Below are positions 9,491 to 18,494 of a stretch of 64,000 bases of DNA, piece by piece (within the stretch, counting starts at the first letter, position 1; every line of letters begins with the position of its first letter). The notes beneath the pieces were generated by a model. That model searched no databases. It was not told the origin of the DNA and saw nothing but the letters and a program-made list of their open reading frames with translations. The DNA comes from Chloroflexota bacterium. GTDB lineage: Bacteria > Chloroflexota > UBA6077 > JACCZL01. The position numbers were made by a program, and so were the translations under genes. The stretch lies in contig JADZEM010000016.1 of assembly GCA_020850535.1 (NCBI GenBank), forward strand, positions 1 through 64,000, in the 5' to 3' direction.

Positions 9491-9560
9491 GGCCCTCACC
9501 CCCCGGACCAAGTCGAGCCACCGGGCCTGTGCGCGGGAGAGGGGGTCGGGGGTGAGGGCC
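9491..9560. repeat. Family B palindromic element, intergenic
   Basis: The outer arms GGCCCTCACCCCCCGGACC and GGTCGGGGGTGAGGGCC are near-perfect complements. The core includes GCGGGAGAGGGGG. The first 37 bases are about 32/37 identical to bases inside imuB at 59385-59420, which links intergenic and intragenic copies. Confidence 0.8.
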
Positions 9561-9627
9561 TTCGCTCAATAGACCGCCGTGACGAGCTGGCATCGCTGCC
9601 AGCATCTCCTGATCGAGGAGGATCAGC

Positions 9628-10119
9628 ATGCCTCGCGTTACGCGCCTCGGACACACCGGCATCTTCGTTCGCGATCTCGACACCATGCGCGCCTTCTACA
9701 CCCGCGTCCTCGGGCTGACCGTCACCGATGAGGACGCCGGGCGCGGCATGGTCTTCTTCAGCTCGCGGCCCCACGAGGAGCACCACGAGTTCGTCATCAT
9801 GCGGGGCCGGACCGGCCCTGAGGATGCCCAGGTGGTGCAGCAGATCTCCTGGCACGTGGACAGCCTGGAGGACCTGCTCGGGTTCCACCGGCTGCTGCAG
9901 GCTGAGGGCGTGACCGTCGAGCGGGAGATCACCCACGGCATCGCCATCGCGATCTACTTCTTCGACCCTGAAGGCAACCGCATCGAGGTGTACTGGGCAA
10001 CCGACAAGGACATCCCGCAGCCGTTCGGGCGAGCGGTCGACCTGGATCAGCCGGCCGAGGCCGTGCTGGCGCAGGCCGAAGCGCTCATCGCCGGCATCCC
10101 CGAGCGCACCCGCGGCTGA
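9628..10119 (+). CDS. VOC family (glyoxalase/extradiol dioxygenase-like) protein
   Basis: The protein has 163 residues. The ATG is placed by GAGGAGG (9615-9621). It has two beta-alpha-beta-beta-beta modules of the vicinal oxygen chelate fold. Likely metal ligands are His9 (RLGHTGIFV), His76 (ISWHVDSLEDL) and Glu120 (GNRIEVYW); the spacing fits a catechol 2,3-dioxygenase-like or glyoxalase-like site with one metal per chain. FFDPEGNRIEVYW is the usual C-terminal signature. It follows the FAH-family gene by about 140 bases and may act in the same ring-cleavage or side-chain pathway. It could equally be a lyase or epimerase. Its C-terminal 25 residues are an amphipathic helix. Confidence 0.85.
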   Translation: MPRVTRLGHTGIFVRDLDTMRAFYTRVLGLTVTDEDAGRGMVFFSSRPHEEHHEFVIMRGRTGPEDAQVVQQISWHVDSLEDLLGFHRLLQAEGVTVEREITHGIAIAIYFFDPEGNRIEVYWATDKDIPQPFGRAVDLDQPAEAVLAQAEALIAGIPERTRG

Positions 10120-10187
10120 CGGGCCACCCATCTGGATAGGCAGATTATCAAGACCGCTGCGCGGAAGAACCCTGTCATCCTGAGCCC

Positions 10188-10280
10188 CCTGTCATCCTGA
10201 GCGTAGCGAAGGACCTCACCCGCTGACGCGAGAGATGACGGTCAGCGGGTGAGGTCCTTCGCTGCGCTCAGGATGACAGG
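10188..10280. repeat. Family A palindromic element, copy 1
   Basis: Arms of 40 bp (10188-10227 and 10241-10280) match with one mismatch around a 13-base loop. The arm begins CCTGTCATCCTGAGCG and ends CACCCGCTGAC. A truncated extra copy of the outer end lies at 10171-10188. Three more family members lie at 33144, 42738 and 56708. The element sits between convergent genes and could also stop transcription. Confidence 0.9.
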
Positions 10281-10343
10281 GGGCAGCACGCACGCTTTGC
10301 ACGAGATGACGGCCTGCGCCAGTGTCTACTGGTCCACCACTGT

Positions 10344-11483
10344 CTACTGGTCCACCACCGACCCGTCTACGTTGAGCCGTGTGCCGACCGGGCGCGGCTT
10401 CGGCGGGAACTTCTCGCGCACGTCGTCGATCAGCTCCACGCCGATGCCTGGCCCTTCAGGAATCAGCAGGAAGCCGTTCTCGACCCGCAGCCGCTCCTTG
10501 AGCAAGTCCTTGTCCGGCGTCTCGTCGGCGTGGTCCGGCAGCTCCTGAATCGCCAGGTTGGGGATCGATGCGTCGAGCTGCAAGCAGGCTGCCGTGCTGA
10601 CCGGCGAGAGCGGGTTGTGCGGGATCACGAACTTGTGGTGCGCTTCGGCCAGCGCCGCGATCTTCTTCGCGCCCGAGATCCCCCCTGCCACGCAGACGCA
10701 GATCCGCACGTACTGGGTCGCCCGCCGCTCCAGCAGCATCTGGAACTCGTGGATGCCCATCAGCCGCTCGCCGGTGGCGATGGGGATGCCGATCTGGCTC
10801 GCCACTTCGGCCATCGCGTCGAAGTTGTCGGGCAGGATCGGGTCTTCGTAGAACATCGGCCGGTACTGCTCGATGGCCCGCCCCAGCACGATGGCCTCGG
10901 CCGGCGAGAGCCGCCGGTGGATCTCCAGGCAGAGATCCACGTCGTTCCCGACCGCCTCGCGGTAGCGGCGGACGTTCTCGATGGCCCCTTCGATCTTCGC
11001 CGCGTGGGTCTGGAAGTAGGTCTGGCTGCGGGCCTCGTCGAGGAACGGGTTCAGGTGCCCGACGGCCGTGTAGCCGGCCTCCTTCGCCTCGACGCACTTC
11101 TCCACCTGGGCGTCGATGGTCGGCCCCTTGACGTGGTAGTAGACCCGCGCCTTGGTGCGGGTCTTGCCGCCCAGCAGCTCGTACACTGGCACGCCGAACG
11201 ACTTGCCCTTGATGTCCCAGAGGGCGATGTCGATGGCGGAGATCGCGCCCATGATCGCCGAGCCGCGGAAGTGGCCGGAGCGGTACATCACGTTCCAGTG
11301 GTGCTCGATCGGCGACGGGTCCTTGCCGACAAGGTAGTCGCCGAACTTGGCGATGGCCGCCGCCGAGGCCTCAAGATGGCCCCAGGTGCCGGACTCGCCG
11401 ACCCCCACCAGCCCCTTGTCGGTCGTGATCCGCACGAACAGGTACCGGTCGATCAGCATGGGCTCGACAGAGACGATCTTCAT
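10344..11483 (-). CDS. Mandelate racemase/muconate-lactonizing (enolase superfamily) enzyme
   Basis: The protein has 379 residues. The ATG at 11483 follows GAGGTGGCGG on the minus strand. The N-terminal cap (MKIVSVEPMLIDRYLFVRI, GVGESGTWG) is followed by the barrel domain. Features include IGAISAIDIALWDIKGK, an acidic metal-ligand strand DLCLEIHRR, MFYEDPILPDN, IPIATGERL and a late HNPLSP histidine. The pattern is closest to sugar-acid dehydratases such as the galactonate dehydratase group, which abstract an alpha proton and eliminate water. Divergent from it, after a strong promoter, starts a sugar-type ABC importer, which fits uptake and dehydration of a sugar acid. The substrate is inferred only. 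Confidence 0.85.
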   Translation of the reverse strand: MKIVSVEPMLIDRYLFVRITTDKGLVGVGESGTWGHLEASAAAIAKFGDYLVGKDPSPIEHHWNVMYRSGHFRGSAIMGAISAIDIALWDIKGKSFGVPVYELLGGKTRTKARVYYHVKGPTIDAQVEKCVEAKEAGYTAVGHLNPFLDEARSQTYFQTHAAKIEGAIENVRRYREAVGNDVDLCLEIHRRLSPAEAIVLGRAIEQYRPMFYEDPILPDNFDAMAEVASQIGIPIATGERLMGIHEFQMLLERRATQYVRICVCVAGGISGAKKIAALAEAHHKFVIPHNPLSPVSTAACLQLDASIPNLAIQELPDHADETPDKDLLKERLRVENGFLLIPEGPGIGVELIDDVREKFPPKPRPVGTRLNVDGSVVDQ

Positions 11484-11655
11484 CCGCCACCTCGCGACAT
11501 GTCTGGGCTGGCCGGCGTCCTCGCTGACGGGCGCCCAGTCTGGTGAGAACGGCCCAGCACGTGCAGCGCCGCTCCTCACTGCTTTCCTGCGACTCCGGCT
11601 GTGGAAATAGCGCAAACGGTGAGTGCTACAACCTTTCAGCGACGCCCAAAGTGCT

Positions 11656-11684
11656 TTGACACGGTATCAGAGCGCTGCTATCGT
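11656..11684 (+). promoter_or_regulatory. Sigma-70-type promoter of the sugar importer operon
   Basis: A perfect -35 hexamer TTGACA (11656-11661) is separated by exactly 17 bases from TATCGT (11679-11684). Transcription would begin near 11691, about 90 bases before the lipoprotein start at 11781. Confidence 0.6.
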
Positions 11685-11780
11685 GTGCACGCGGACAGTA
11701 CATGCATGGTCGCGTGTATATCTAAGATGCTGTGGCAGCCAGTCTGTGGTGACTGGCGTGCGCGCAGGCGGGGAGATGCG

Positions 11781-13328
11781 ATGATGCAACCCGAAGCTCA
11801 GGGTGCGCCCCCTTCCGTCGCCCGACGTGTGAGCCGTCGGCAGGTGCTGCTGTGGATCGGTGCGGCGACAGCGCTTCCGTTGGCAGCGGCCTGCGGCCAG
11901 CCGGCGGCGGCCCCCGCCAAGCCGGCCGAGCCTGCGAAGCCAGCGGCCACTGCCGTGCCAGCAGCCCCGGCCGCCCAGCCCCAGCCCACGGTGGCGAAGC
12001 CAGCGGAGGCCGCCAAGCCGGCCGAGGCGGCCAAACCGGCCGAGTCGAAGCCGGCTGAGGCTGCCAAGCCAGCCGAGGCGGCCAAACCGGCTGCCCAGGC
12101 GCCGGCCGCCGGTGCGCCGGCCGGCACCCTGATCTTCTGGATGTACAAGACCCGTCTCGACCCGTTCGACAAGTACCGCACCGAGCGCATCCAGGCCTGG
12201 GGCAAGCAGGCCAACGTGCCGGTCGAGGTCGTCGAGATCGGGACCAGCGACTACGGCAAGCGCATCCCGGCCGCCATCGAGTCGAAGACGATGCCCGACG
12301 TGCTGGAAGCCGGCGACGAGTGGACCCAGCTGCTCCAGCCGCGTGGGTTGATCGCCGATCTGAGCGCGCTCTACAAGAAGATCGACGGCGAGCAGAAGTT
12401 CGCGCCGGGCGCGACGGCCGTCTCGACCTGGCCGGACGGCAAGCAGTACATCCTGCCCATCGGCACCTCGGCCAACCTGATGATCTCGCGGGACGACCTG
12501 CTCAAGGACGCCGGCCTGACGCCGCCGCCGAAGACCTGGGTGGAGTTGTTCGAGTACTCCGCCAAGGCCCAGAAGCCGCCGCGCTTCTTCGGGCTGGGGC
12601 AGGCGCTCAGCAACACCTCGGACGCCAACCTCTGGGTTGAGGTGCTGCAGTCCTACGGCGTCCGCTTCGCCGACGACGCCGGCAAGCAGGTGACCTTCGG
12701 CAACTTCCAGAAGGAGGCGGTCGAAGTCATCCAGATGGTGCTGGACGGCTACAACACGAAGAAGGTCTTCCCGCCGGGCGTGCTGACCTGGGATCAGACC
12801 GGCGACAACGACGCCTTCCAGTCCGGCCGCACGATGTTCGCCTTCAACCCGCTGAGCATCCCGGCCTGGATCCGCGACAACAAGCCGGACATGCTGCCGG
12901 GCGTCGGGACGTACCTGAAGCCGGCCGGCCCCAAGATGCATGTCCAGCCGGTCGGGGCGGTCGCCATGAGCGTCAAGGCCGACAGCCCCTTCCGTGAGAA
13001 GGCCCTGGACTTGCTGTACTTCCTGTACGACAAGGAGTACTTCAAGGAGTACTGGCCGAAGTCCCAGTGGGGGCCGACGACCGAGGCCCACTACGACAAT
13101 CCGGCGTTCAACCAGAGCTGGCTCAAGGTCCGCGTCGATCTTGCGAAGACCGGCAAGCCGGCCGCCTGGCCGGACACCCAGAATCAGGCCTGGGCCGAGA
13201 TGAACACGGCCTTCGTGATCCCGCGCATGCTCCAGTCCTGCATCAGCGACGGCAAGAAGCCAGAGGAGGCGTTCCAGGTCGCCGCCGAAGAGATCAGCAC
13301 GATCTACAAGAAGTACGAGAAATCCTGA
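11781..13328 (+). CDS. Extracellular solute-binding lipoprotein, sugar type (family 1)
   Basis: The protein has 515 residues; the ATG at 11781 follows GGGGAG. A twin-arginine motif (SRRQVLL, Arg19-20) and lipobox LAAACG (Cys38) show Tat export and lipid anchoring. Residues 39 to about 115 are a flexible linker built from AKPAE-like repeats. The rest is a family 1 binding protein: GTLIFWMYKTRLDPF, DVLEAGDEWTQLLQPRG, LPIGTSANLMISRDDL. It delivers a carbohydrate or sugar acid to the two permeases that follow (13330, 14255) in one operon. The neighbouring dehydratase-like gene suggests a sugar acid. No ATPase is encoded with it, so a shared ATPase from elsewhere must power uptake. Confidence 0.9.
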   Translation: MMQPEAQGAPPSVARRVSRRQVLLWIGAATALPLAAACGQPAAAPAKPAEPAKPAATAVPAAPAAQPQPTVAKPAEAAKPAEAAKPAESKPAEAAKPAEAAKPAAQAPAAGAPAGTLIFWMYKTRLDPFDKYRTERIQAWGKQANVPVEVVEIGTSDYGKRIPAAIESKTMPDVLEAGDEWTQLLQPRGLIADLSALYKKIDGEQKFAPGATAVSTWPDGKQYILPIGTSANLMISRDDLLKDAGLTPPPKTWVELFEYSAKAQKPPRFFGLGQALSNTSDANLWVEVLQSYGVRFADDAGKQVTFGNFQKEAVEVIQMVLDGYNTKKVFPPGVLTWDQTGDNDAFQSGRTMFAFNPLSIPAWIRDNKPDMLPGVGTYLKPAGPKMHVQPVGAVAMSVKADSPFREKALDLLYFLYDKEYFKEYWPKSQWGPTTEAHYDNPAFNQSWLKVRVDLAKTGKPAAWPDTQNQAWAEMNTAFVIPRMLQSCISDGKKPEEAFQVAAEEISTIYKKYEKS

Positions 13329-13329
13329 G

Positions 13330-14262
13330 ATGGCCGCCGGATCGCCCAGCGTCTCGGTGCAAGCGCCGACGCAGCCGGCCGCCGGCAGACGCCCGCTCTT
13401 CCAGCGCGAGCCGGTGCTGGGCTGGCTGCTGCTCTCGCCGGTCCTGCTGGTGATGCTGGTGCTGGTGGTCTGGCCGATGCTCACGGCGATCTGGATTGCC
13501 TTCACGGACAAGAGCATCGGCCGGGACGCTACCTTCGTCGGGCTGGCGAACTTTACGCAGGTCGTGTCGTCGCCGCGTTTCCTCCGGGCCATCCAGCAGT
13601 CGCTGGTGTTCACGGTCGTCGCCATCGTCCTGAAGTTTGCGCTCGGCATGGCGATGGCGCTCGTGCTGAACCGGGCCTTCTTCGGGCGGAACGTTCTGCG
13701 GGCCTATTTCCTGGTGCCGTGGATCCTCCCCGGCTTCGTAGCCTACATGATGTGGCGCTGGTTCCTGGACCCGCTTCAGGGCGTCCTCAACTACGCGCTG
13801 ACCGATCTCGGGCTGATCTCGTTCCCGCTGGAGTTCCTGAGCAGCCCGAAGATGGCCCTCCCTTCGGTGATCGTGGCCCACGTCTGGCGCAGCTTCCCGT
13901 TCTTCGGGGTGGCGTTCCTGGCCGGCCTCCAGAACATCCCCTCGGAGCAGTACGAGGCCGCCGCCGTGGACGGCGCGAACGGCTGGCAGAAGTTCCTCTA
14001 CATCACCATCCCAGGGCTGCGGCACGTGATCCTGGTAGTGCTGATGCTGGCGACCATCTGGACGTTCAACGCCTTCGAGCCGATCTACCTGCTGACTGGC
14101 GGTGGCCCGGCCGACGCCACGATGGTCTACACGGTGCTGGCCTACGAGATGGGCATCGTCAACATGCGGCTCGGGGAGGCGTCGGCGGTGCCGGTGCTGA
14201 TCCTGCCGATCCTCGGCCTCTTCATCGTGGCCTTGAGCGGGGTGATGAGCCGTGATGAGTAG
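13330..14262 (+). CDS. Sugar ABC transporter permease (MalF/UgpA type)
   Basis: The protein has 310 residues and starts one base after the stop of the binding protein. It has six predicted membrane helices; the first spans the stretch LLLSPVLLVMLVLVVW. The cytoplasmic EAA loop reads EAAAVDGANGWQKFLYITIP, which contacts the ATPase. It forms the heterodimeric channel with the permease at 14255, which it overlaps by eight bases (ATGAGTAG). It lies in the operon driven by the promoter at 11656. Confidence 0.92.
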   Translation: MAAGSPSVSVQAPTQPAAGRRPLFQREPVLGWLLLSPVLLVMLVLVVWPMLTAIWIAFTDKSIGRDATFVGLANFTQVVSSPRFLRAIQQSLVFTVVAIVLKFALGMAMALVLNRAFFGRNVLRAYFLVPWILPGFVAYMMWRWFLDPLQGVLNYALTDLGLISFPLEFLSSPKMALPSVIVAHVWRSFPFFGVAFLAGLQNIPSEQYEAAAVDGANGWQKFLYITIPGLRHVILVVLMLATIWTFNAFEPIYLLTGGGPADATMVYTVLAYEMGIVNMRLGEASAVPVLILPILGLFIVALSGVMSRDE

Positions 14263-15121
14263 CAGCCGCGCCATCAGCCGGCCGGCCGGCAGCCCGCTGG
14301 GCCGCATCACGAACGCCGTGCCGGCCGCTCTGGTGGTCGTCTTGCTGACCGCCTTCGTCTCGCTGCCGCTCTACAGCATGGTCGTCACGGCCTTCAAGAC
14401 GGACAAGGAGATCTACGACGACTTCTCCTACATCCCGCGCCAGCCGACACTGATCCAGTTTCAGCGGGTGATCGTCGGGGAGCGGTTCTTCGTCAACATC
14501 CAGAACAGCCTGATCGTCGCGACCACCGCGACGGTCGTGGCGATCTCGATGAGCGTGCTGGCGGCCTTCGCGGTCGTGCGGCTGCGCTTCCGGGGGCGGG
14601 TCTGGGTGGCCCGCCTGATCCTCTTCAAGTACTTGCTGCCCACCACGCTGATCTACATCCCGCTCTTCCTGGTGGTCAACGGCCTGGGGCTGGCGAACAC
14701 GCTCCAGTCGCTGATCTTCACCTACCTCTCGTTCTCGATCCCCTTCGCGACGTGGCTGCTGATGGGCTACTTCCGGGGTATCCCGGCCGAGCTTGAAGAG
14801 CAGGCGATGATCGACGGCTGCTCGCGGATCGGCGCGATGATCCGGGTGTTGCTGCCGCTGGCCGCCCCGGGCGTCGTCGCCGCGTCGATCTTCACGTTCA
14901 CCGGCGCCTGGAACGAGTTCTTGCTGGCGCTGGTGTTTATCAATCGGCCAGCCTTGCAGACGGTGCCGGTCAAGCTCTCGGGGATGATCGTCGGCGACCA
15001 GTACGTCTGGGGCGCGATCATGGCCGGCGCGATCCTCGCCTCGCTGCCGGTGGTCTTGCTCTACTTCCTGGCGCAGCGCTTCGTGGTGGCCGGGCTGGCG
15101 GCGGGGGCGGTCAAGGGCTAG
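14255..15121 (+). CDS. Sugar ABC transporter permease (MalG/UgpE type)
   Basis: The protein has 288 residues. I chose ATG 14255 over the GTG three bases earlier; the start overlaps the upstream stop, which implies translational coupling. It has six membrane helices. The EAA loop reads EEQAMIDGCSRIGAMIRVLLP. It pairs with the permease at 13330 to form the pore. It is the last gene of the operon; a hairpin at 15206-15253 follows, and no ATP-binding gene is present. Confidence 0.92.
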   Translation: MSSSRAISRPAGSPLGRITNAVPAALVVVLLTAFVSLPLYSMVVTAFKTDKEIYDDFSYIPRQPTLIQFQRVIVGERFFVNIQNSLIVATTATVVAISMSVLAAFAVVRLRFRGRVWVARLILFKYLLPTTLIYIPLFLVVNGLGLANTLQSLIFTYLSFSIPFATWLLMGYFRGIPAELEEQAMIDGCSRIGAMIRVLLPLAAPGVVAASIFTFTGAWNEFLLALVFINRPALQTVPVKLSGMIVGDQYVWGAIMAGAILASLPVVLLYFLAQRFVVAGLAAGAVKG

Positions 15122-15205
15122 CGATCGCGGCGTCTGCTCGCATCTGACCAGCAACTCTACGCATCCGATCGTCGGAGATCGGACGGTCCAGACCTGGCAA
15201 CTTCA

Positions 15206-15253
15206 TGAGGGGTTGAGGCAGGACGCCTCGTCCGGCGCCCGCCCAACCCCTCA
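15206..15253. terminator. Two-stem terminator-like hairpin
   Basis: Outer arms TGAGGGGTTG and CAACCCCTCA (10 bp, perfect) enclose an inner stem GGACG-CCT-CGTCC. It lies between the sugar importer operon and the next binding-protein gene, so it probably ends the first transcript. The outer arm resembles the family B repeats. Confidence 0.55.
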
Positions 15254-15365
15254 CCACTCTGGCATTGGAGGCGCTTTACCCCGACGCGCGGAACGCGGAG
15301 CGCAATCGTCGTAGCAACCACCGATCACGTTGTTGTGGTGACCCGTCATGGAGGACAGGGGGTTC

Positions 15366-17363
15366 ATGGTGCAGCGACTTTCCCGCCGACGTTTCTTGCT
15401 CCTTTCCGGAACGACCATCAGCGCGATCGCGCTCACGACGGCCTGCCAATCCCAGGCCGTGCCGTTGCCGCCGGCCGGCGCGCAGCCAACGACGGCTCCC
15501 AAGCCGGCCGAGCAGAAGCCGGCAGCGGCCGGCGCGCCCGCGCAGTCGGCCCCGGCCGGGCAATCGGCCCCGGCCGCCCAGGCTCCGGCGCAGGCTGCTC
15601 CACCGGCGCCCGCCGCGCAGCCAGCGGCTGCCCAGCCGCCCGCCCCGGCCGCCGGCGGCGATGCGCCCGCCAGCGGGGTCAACCGCAAGGAGACGGTCAT
15701 CATGAGCGTCTCCGACGACCTGAACCAGTTCGCGGATCCGGAGATCTTCAACCCGTTCCTGACGGGGGCCAAGCGCACCGGCTGGCATTTCGCCTACGAG
15801 CCGCTCTACTTCTACAACCCCTGGTTTACCAAGGAGGTCACCGCCCCGCCCGGCCTCCAGGGCAAGGACGGCGAGATCCCCTACCTCGCCACCGGCTACG
15901 AGTACAGCAAGGACTACACCGAGCTGACGCTCAAGCTGCGGCCGGGCGTGACCTGGAGCGACGGCAAGCCGTTCCAGGCCAGCGACGTGGTATTCACGCT
16001 CAACATGCTCCGCGAGAACGCCCCGAAGCTGGTGTTCGCCTCGGACATGAAGCTCTGGATCAAGGACGTCACCGCGCCGGACCCGCAGACGGCGAAGATC
16101 ACCTTCAACATGCCGGCCCCGCGCTTCATGTTCCAGTACATCCAGTGGCACCAGGACGCCGGCTTCCCCATCGTCCCGGAGCACGTCTTCAAGGGCCAGG
16201 ATCCGCTCACCTTCACCAACCTCGATCTGGCGAAGGGGCCGCCCGTGGTGACCGGGCCGTGGAAGCTGACCAGCTCCACTCCCGGCCAGAAGATCTTCGA
16301 GCGGCGCGACGACTGGTGGGGCGTCAAGGCCGGCTTCAGCAAGCTGCCGGCCGTCAAGAAGGTCATCGTCCTGCCGCACTACGAAGACCCGAAGCTGACC
16401 CAGCTTCTCGCGGCCGATCAGGTCACGGCCACCCACAACATCCAGCAGCCGGCCGACGCCGAGGTCATCCTGCAGCGGAACCTGAACATCCTCGTCCGCA
16501 GCGCGGACAAGGTGAAGCCGTGGGGCTGGCTCGACTGGTACACCAACTGCCTCAGCTTCAACTGCATGAAGGCGCCGTTCGACGATCCCGAGGTGCGTTG
16601 GGCTGTCAACTACGCCATCGACCGCAAGTCGATCGTAGACATCGGGTTCAAGGGCGACACCGAGGCGACGCTGCTCCCCTTCCCGACCTACCAGCCGATG
16701 ATCCCCTACTTCGATGCGGTCAAGGATCTCCTCCAGAAGTACCCCGTCGGCACTTATGACCCCTCCAAGACCGACCAGATCATGGAGTCCAAGGGGTACA
16801 AGCGCGACTCCGAGAAGCTCTGGGTCAAGGACGGCCAGCGCATCTCGACCATCATCATCCTGCCGCCGGGCTTCTTCCAGAACTTCGCGCCGCTGATCGT
16901 CACCCAGCTTCGCGATGCCGGCTTCGACGCCTCGTTCAAGTCGCCGAGCAACGCCGCCACGCTGATGCAGACCGGCGATCTGGATGCCTTCATCCAGGGC
17001 CACACCGGCAGCATCACCGACCCATACCAGACGCTGGACCACTACAACGCCCGCTGGGTCAAGCCCATCGGCGAAGTGGCCGAGCGCCCGTACCGCTGGT
17101 CCAACAAGGAGTTCTCCGACCTCGTGGACAAGATGGGGGCCATGCACCCGAGCAACTCGGCGTTCATGGACACTTACCGCCAGGCGATGGAGATCTGGCT
17201 CAAGAACCTGCCAGACGTCCCCACGATCCAGTGGTACCTGATCCTCCCGGTCAGCGGGACGGACTGGAAGGGCTGGCCGGACTCGAAGACGCCGTACTGC
17301 GCGCCATCGCTCTGGCATCGCGGCTCGGCCGGGCTGGTACTGAATACCATCCAGCCGGCCTGA
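15366..17363 (+). CDS. Peptide/nickel-type solute-binding lipoprotein (family 5)
   Basis: The protein has 665 residues. ATG 15366 is chosen because AGGGGG stands immediately upstream; an in-frame ATG at 15348 lacks a ribosome site. The Tat motif SRRRFLLL (Arg7-9) and lipobox LTTACQ (Cys27) mark an exported lipoprotein, with an Ala/Pro/Gln linker up to about residue 105. The mature part is of the DppA/OppA type: TLKLRPGVTWSDGKPFQASDV near residue 190, and TNCLSFNCMKAPFDDPEVRWAVNYAIDR around residue 400 in shortened form. It binds an oligopeptide, sugar oligomer or similar solute for the permeases at 17489 and 18495 and ATPases at 19403 and 20536. This is the only complete importer in the window. 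Confidence 0.9.
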   Translation: MVQRLSRRRFLLLSGTTISAIALTTACQSQAVPLPPAGAQPTTAPKPAEQKPAAAGAPAQSAPAGQSAPAAQAPAQAAPPAPAAQPAAAQPPAPAAGGDAPASGVNRKETVIMSVSDDLNQFADPEIFNPFLTGAKRTGWHFAYEPLYFYNPWFTKEVTAPPGLQGKDGEIPYLATGYEYSKDYTELTLKLRPGVTWSDGKPFQASDVVFTLNMLRENAPKLVFASDMKLWIKDVTAPDPQTAKITFNMPAPRFMFQYIQWHQDAGFPIVPEHVFKGQDPLTFTNLDLAKGPPVVTGPWKLTSSTPGQKIFERRDDWWGVKAGFSKLPAVKKVIVLPHYEDPKLTQLLAADQVTATHNIQQPADAEVILQRNLNILVRSADKVKPWGWLDWYTNCLSFNCMKAPFDDPEVRWAVNYAIDRKSIVDIGFKGDTEATLLPFPTYQPMIPYFDAVKDLLQKYPVGTYDPSKTDQIMESKGYKRDSEKLWVKDGQRISTIIILPPGFFQNFAPLIVTQLRDAGFDASFKSPSNAATLMQTGDLDAFIQGHTGSITDPYQTLDHYNARWVKPIGEVAERPYRWSNKEFSDLVDKMGAMHPSNSAFMDTYRQAMEIWLKNLPDVPTIQWYLILPVSGTDWKGWPDSKTPYCAPSLWHRGSAGLVLNTIQPA

Positions 17364-17488
17364 CCGATCCATCGCAGCGGCCGGGCGCCCGTGACGGCGC
17401 TCGGCCACCACGTTCGGCGTACCGCCGTTGGGGCGCCGCTGTTCGGCCGCCCAACGGCGAGAACCAGCACGAGGGTCGGTAGACCACC

Positions 17489-18493
17489 ATGCGACTCGAC
17501 TATCTCGTTCGTCGGCTCATCCAGTTCCTGGTTGTCCTCTGGGGTGCGGCAACGCTCAACTTCATCCTGCCGCGCCTGGCGCCCGGCAATCCCGTCCGCG
17601 AGCGCCTCCTGAGCGCGCTGGCGACGGGCGGCTACCAGCAGGCGGGCATCGAAGAGATGGTGCGCGCCTACAACGAGCAGTTTGGCCTGGACAAGCCGCT
17701 CTGGGTCCAGTACCTGCTCTACATCCAGCACGCCTTCCAACTGGACTTCGGCTACTCCATCGCGAGCTACCCGTCGAAAGTCCTGAACCTGATCATGGCG
17801 GCGCTCCCCTGGACCATCAGCCTGCTGCTGGTCTCCACCCTGATCTCGTTCGCGCTGGGGACGCTGCTCGGCGCGCTGATGGCGTGGCCGCGCTCCCCGA
17901 AGTTCCTGCGGCACCTCGTCCTGCCGATGATGGCGCTCTCGGCCATCCCGTACTACCTGCTCGGGCTGGTGCTGGTCTACGCGCTCGGCATCGCCCTGCC
18001 GCTCTTCCCGATCTCCGGCGGGTTCGCCGTGGGCACCCTCCCCAACTGGAGCTGGGGCTTCTTCCAGGACGCCATCTACCACTCGATCCTGCCGGCCTTT
18101 TCGATTGTGCTCTCGGCGGTCGGGTTCTGGGCCATCGGCATGCGCGGCATGATGGTCACCACCGAGGGCGAAGATTACGTCGTCTACGCCGAGGCGAAGG
18201 GCATCCCGGATCGCGGCATCTTCCTGCACTACGCCCTCCGCAACGCGATCCTGCCGCAGTTGACCTCGCTGGCCCTCTCGCTGGGCACCGTCGTGTCGGG
18301 GGCCGTCGTCGTCGAGATCGTGTTCGGGTATCCAGGCGTCGGCTCGCTGCTGTTCCAGGCCATCGCCGCGCTCGACTACTTCGTGATCTACGGGGTGGTC
18401 TTCATGACGGTGCTGGCCATCGCCGTCGCCACCATCTTGCTCGACCTGACCTACCCGCTGGTCGATCCGCGCATCTCGTACCGGGGGGCCTGA
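17489..18493 (+). CDS. Dipeptide-type ABC permease (DppB family)
   Basis: The protein has 334 residues. The N-terminus MRLDYLVRRLIQFLVVLWG is the typical first helix of DppB-type permeases, followed by a periplasmic loop with the usual FGLDKPLWVQYLLY. The cytoplasmic loop VVYAEAKGIPDRGIFLHYAL and the later VVEIVFGYPGVGSLLFQAI are family signatures. It pairs with the DppC-type protein that starts one base after its stop. The five-gene set 15366-21585 forms one operon. Confidence 0.93.
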   Translation: MRLDYLVRRLIQFLVVLWGAATLNFILPRLAPGNPVRERLLSALATGGYQQAGIEEMVRAYNEQFGLDKPLWVQYLLYIQHAFQLDFGYSIASYPSKVLNLIMAALPWTISLLLVSTLISFALGTLLGALMAWPRSPKFLRHLVLPMMALSAIPYYLLGLVLVYALGIALPLFPISGGFAVGTLPNWSWGFFQDAIYHSILPAFSIVLSAVGFWAIGMRGMMVTTEGEDYVVYAEAKGIPDRGIFLHYALRNAILPQLTSLALSLGTVVSGAVVVEIVFGYPGVGSLLFQAIAALDYFVIYGVVFMTVLAIAVATILLDLTYPLVDPRISYRGA

Positions 18494-18494
18494 C

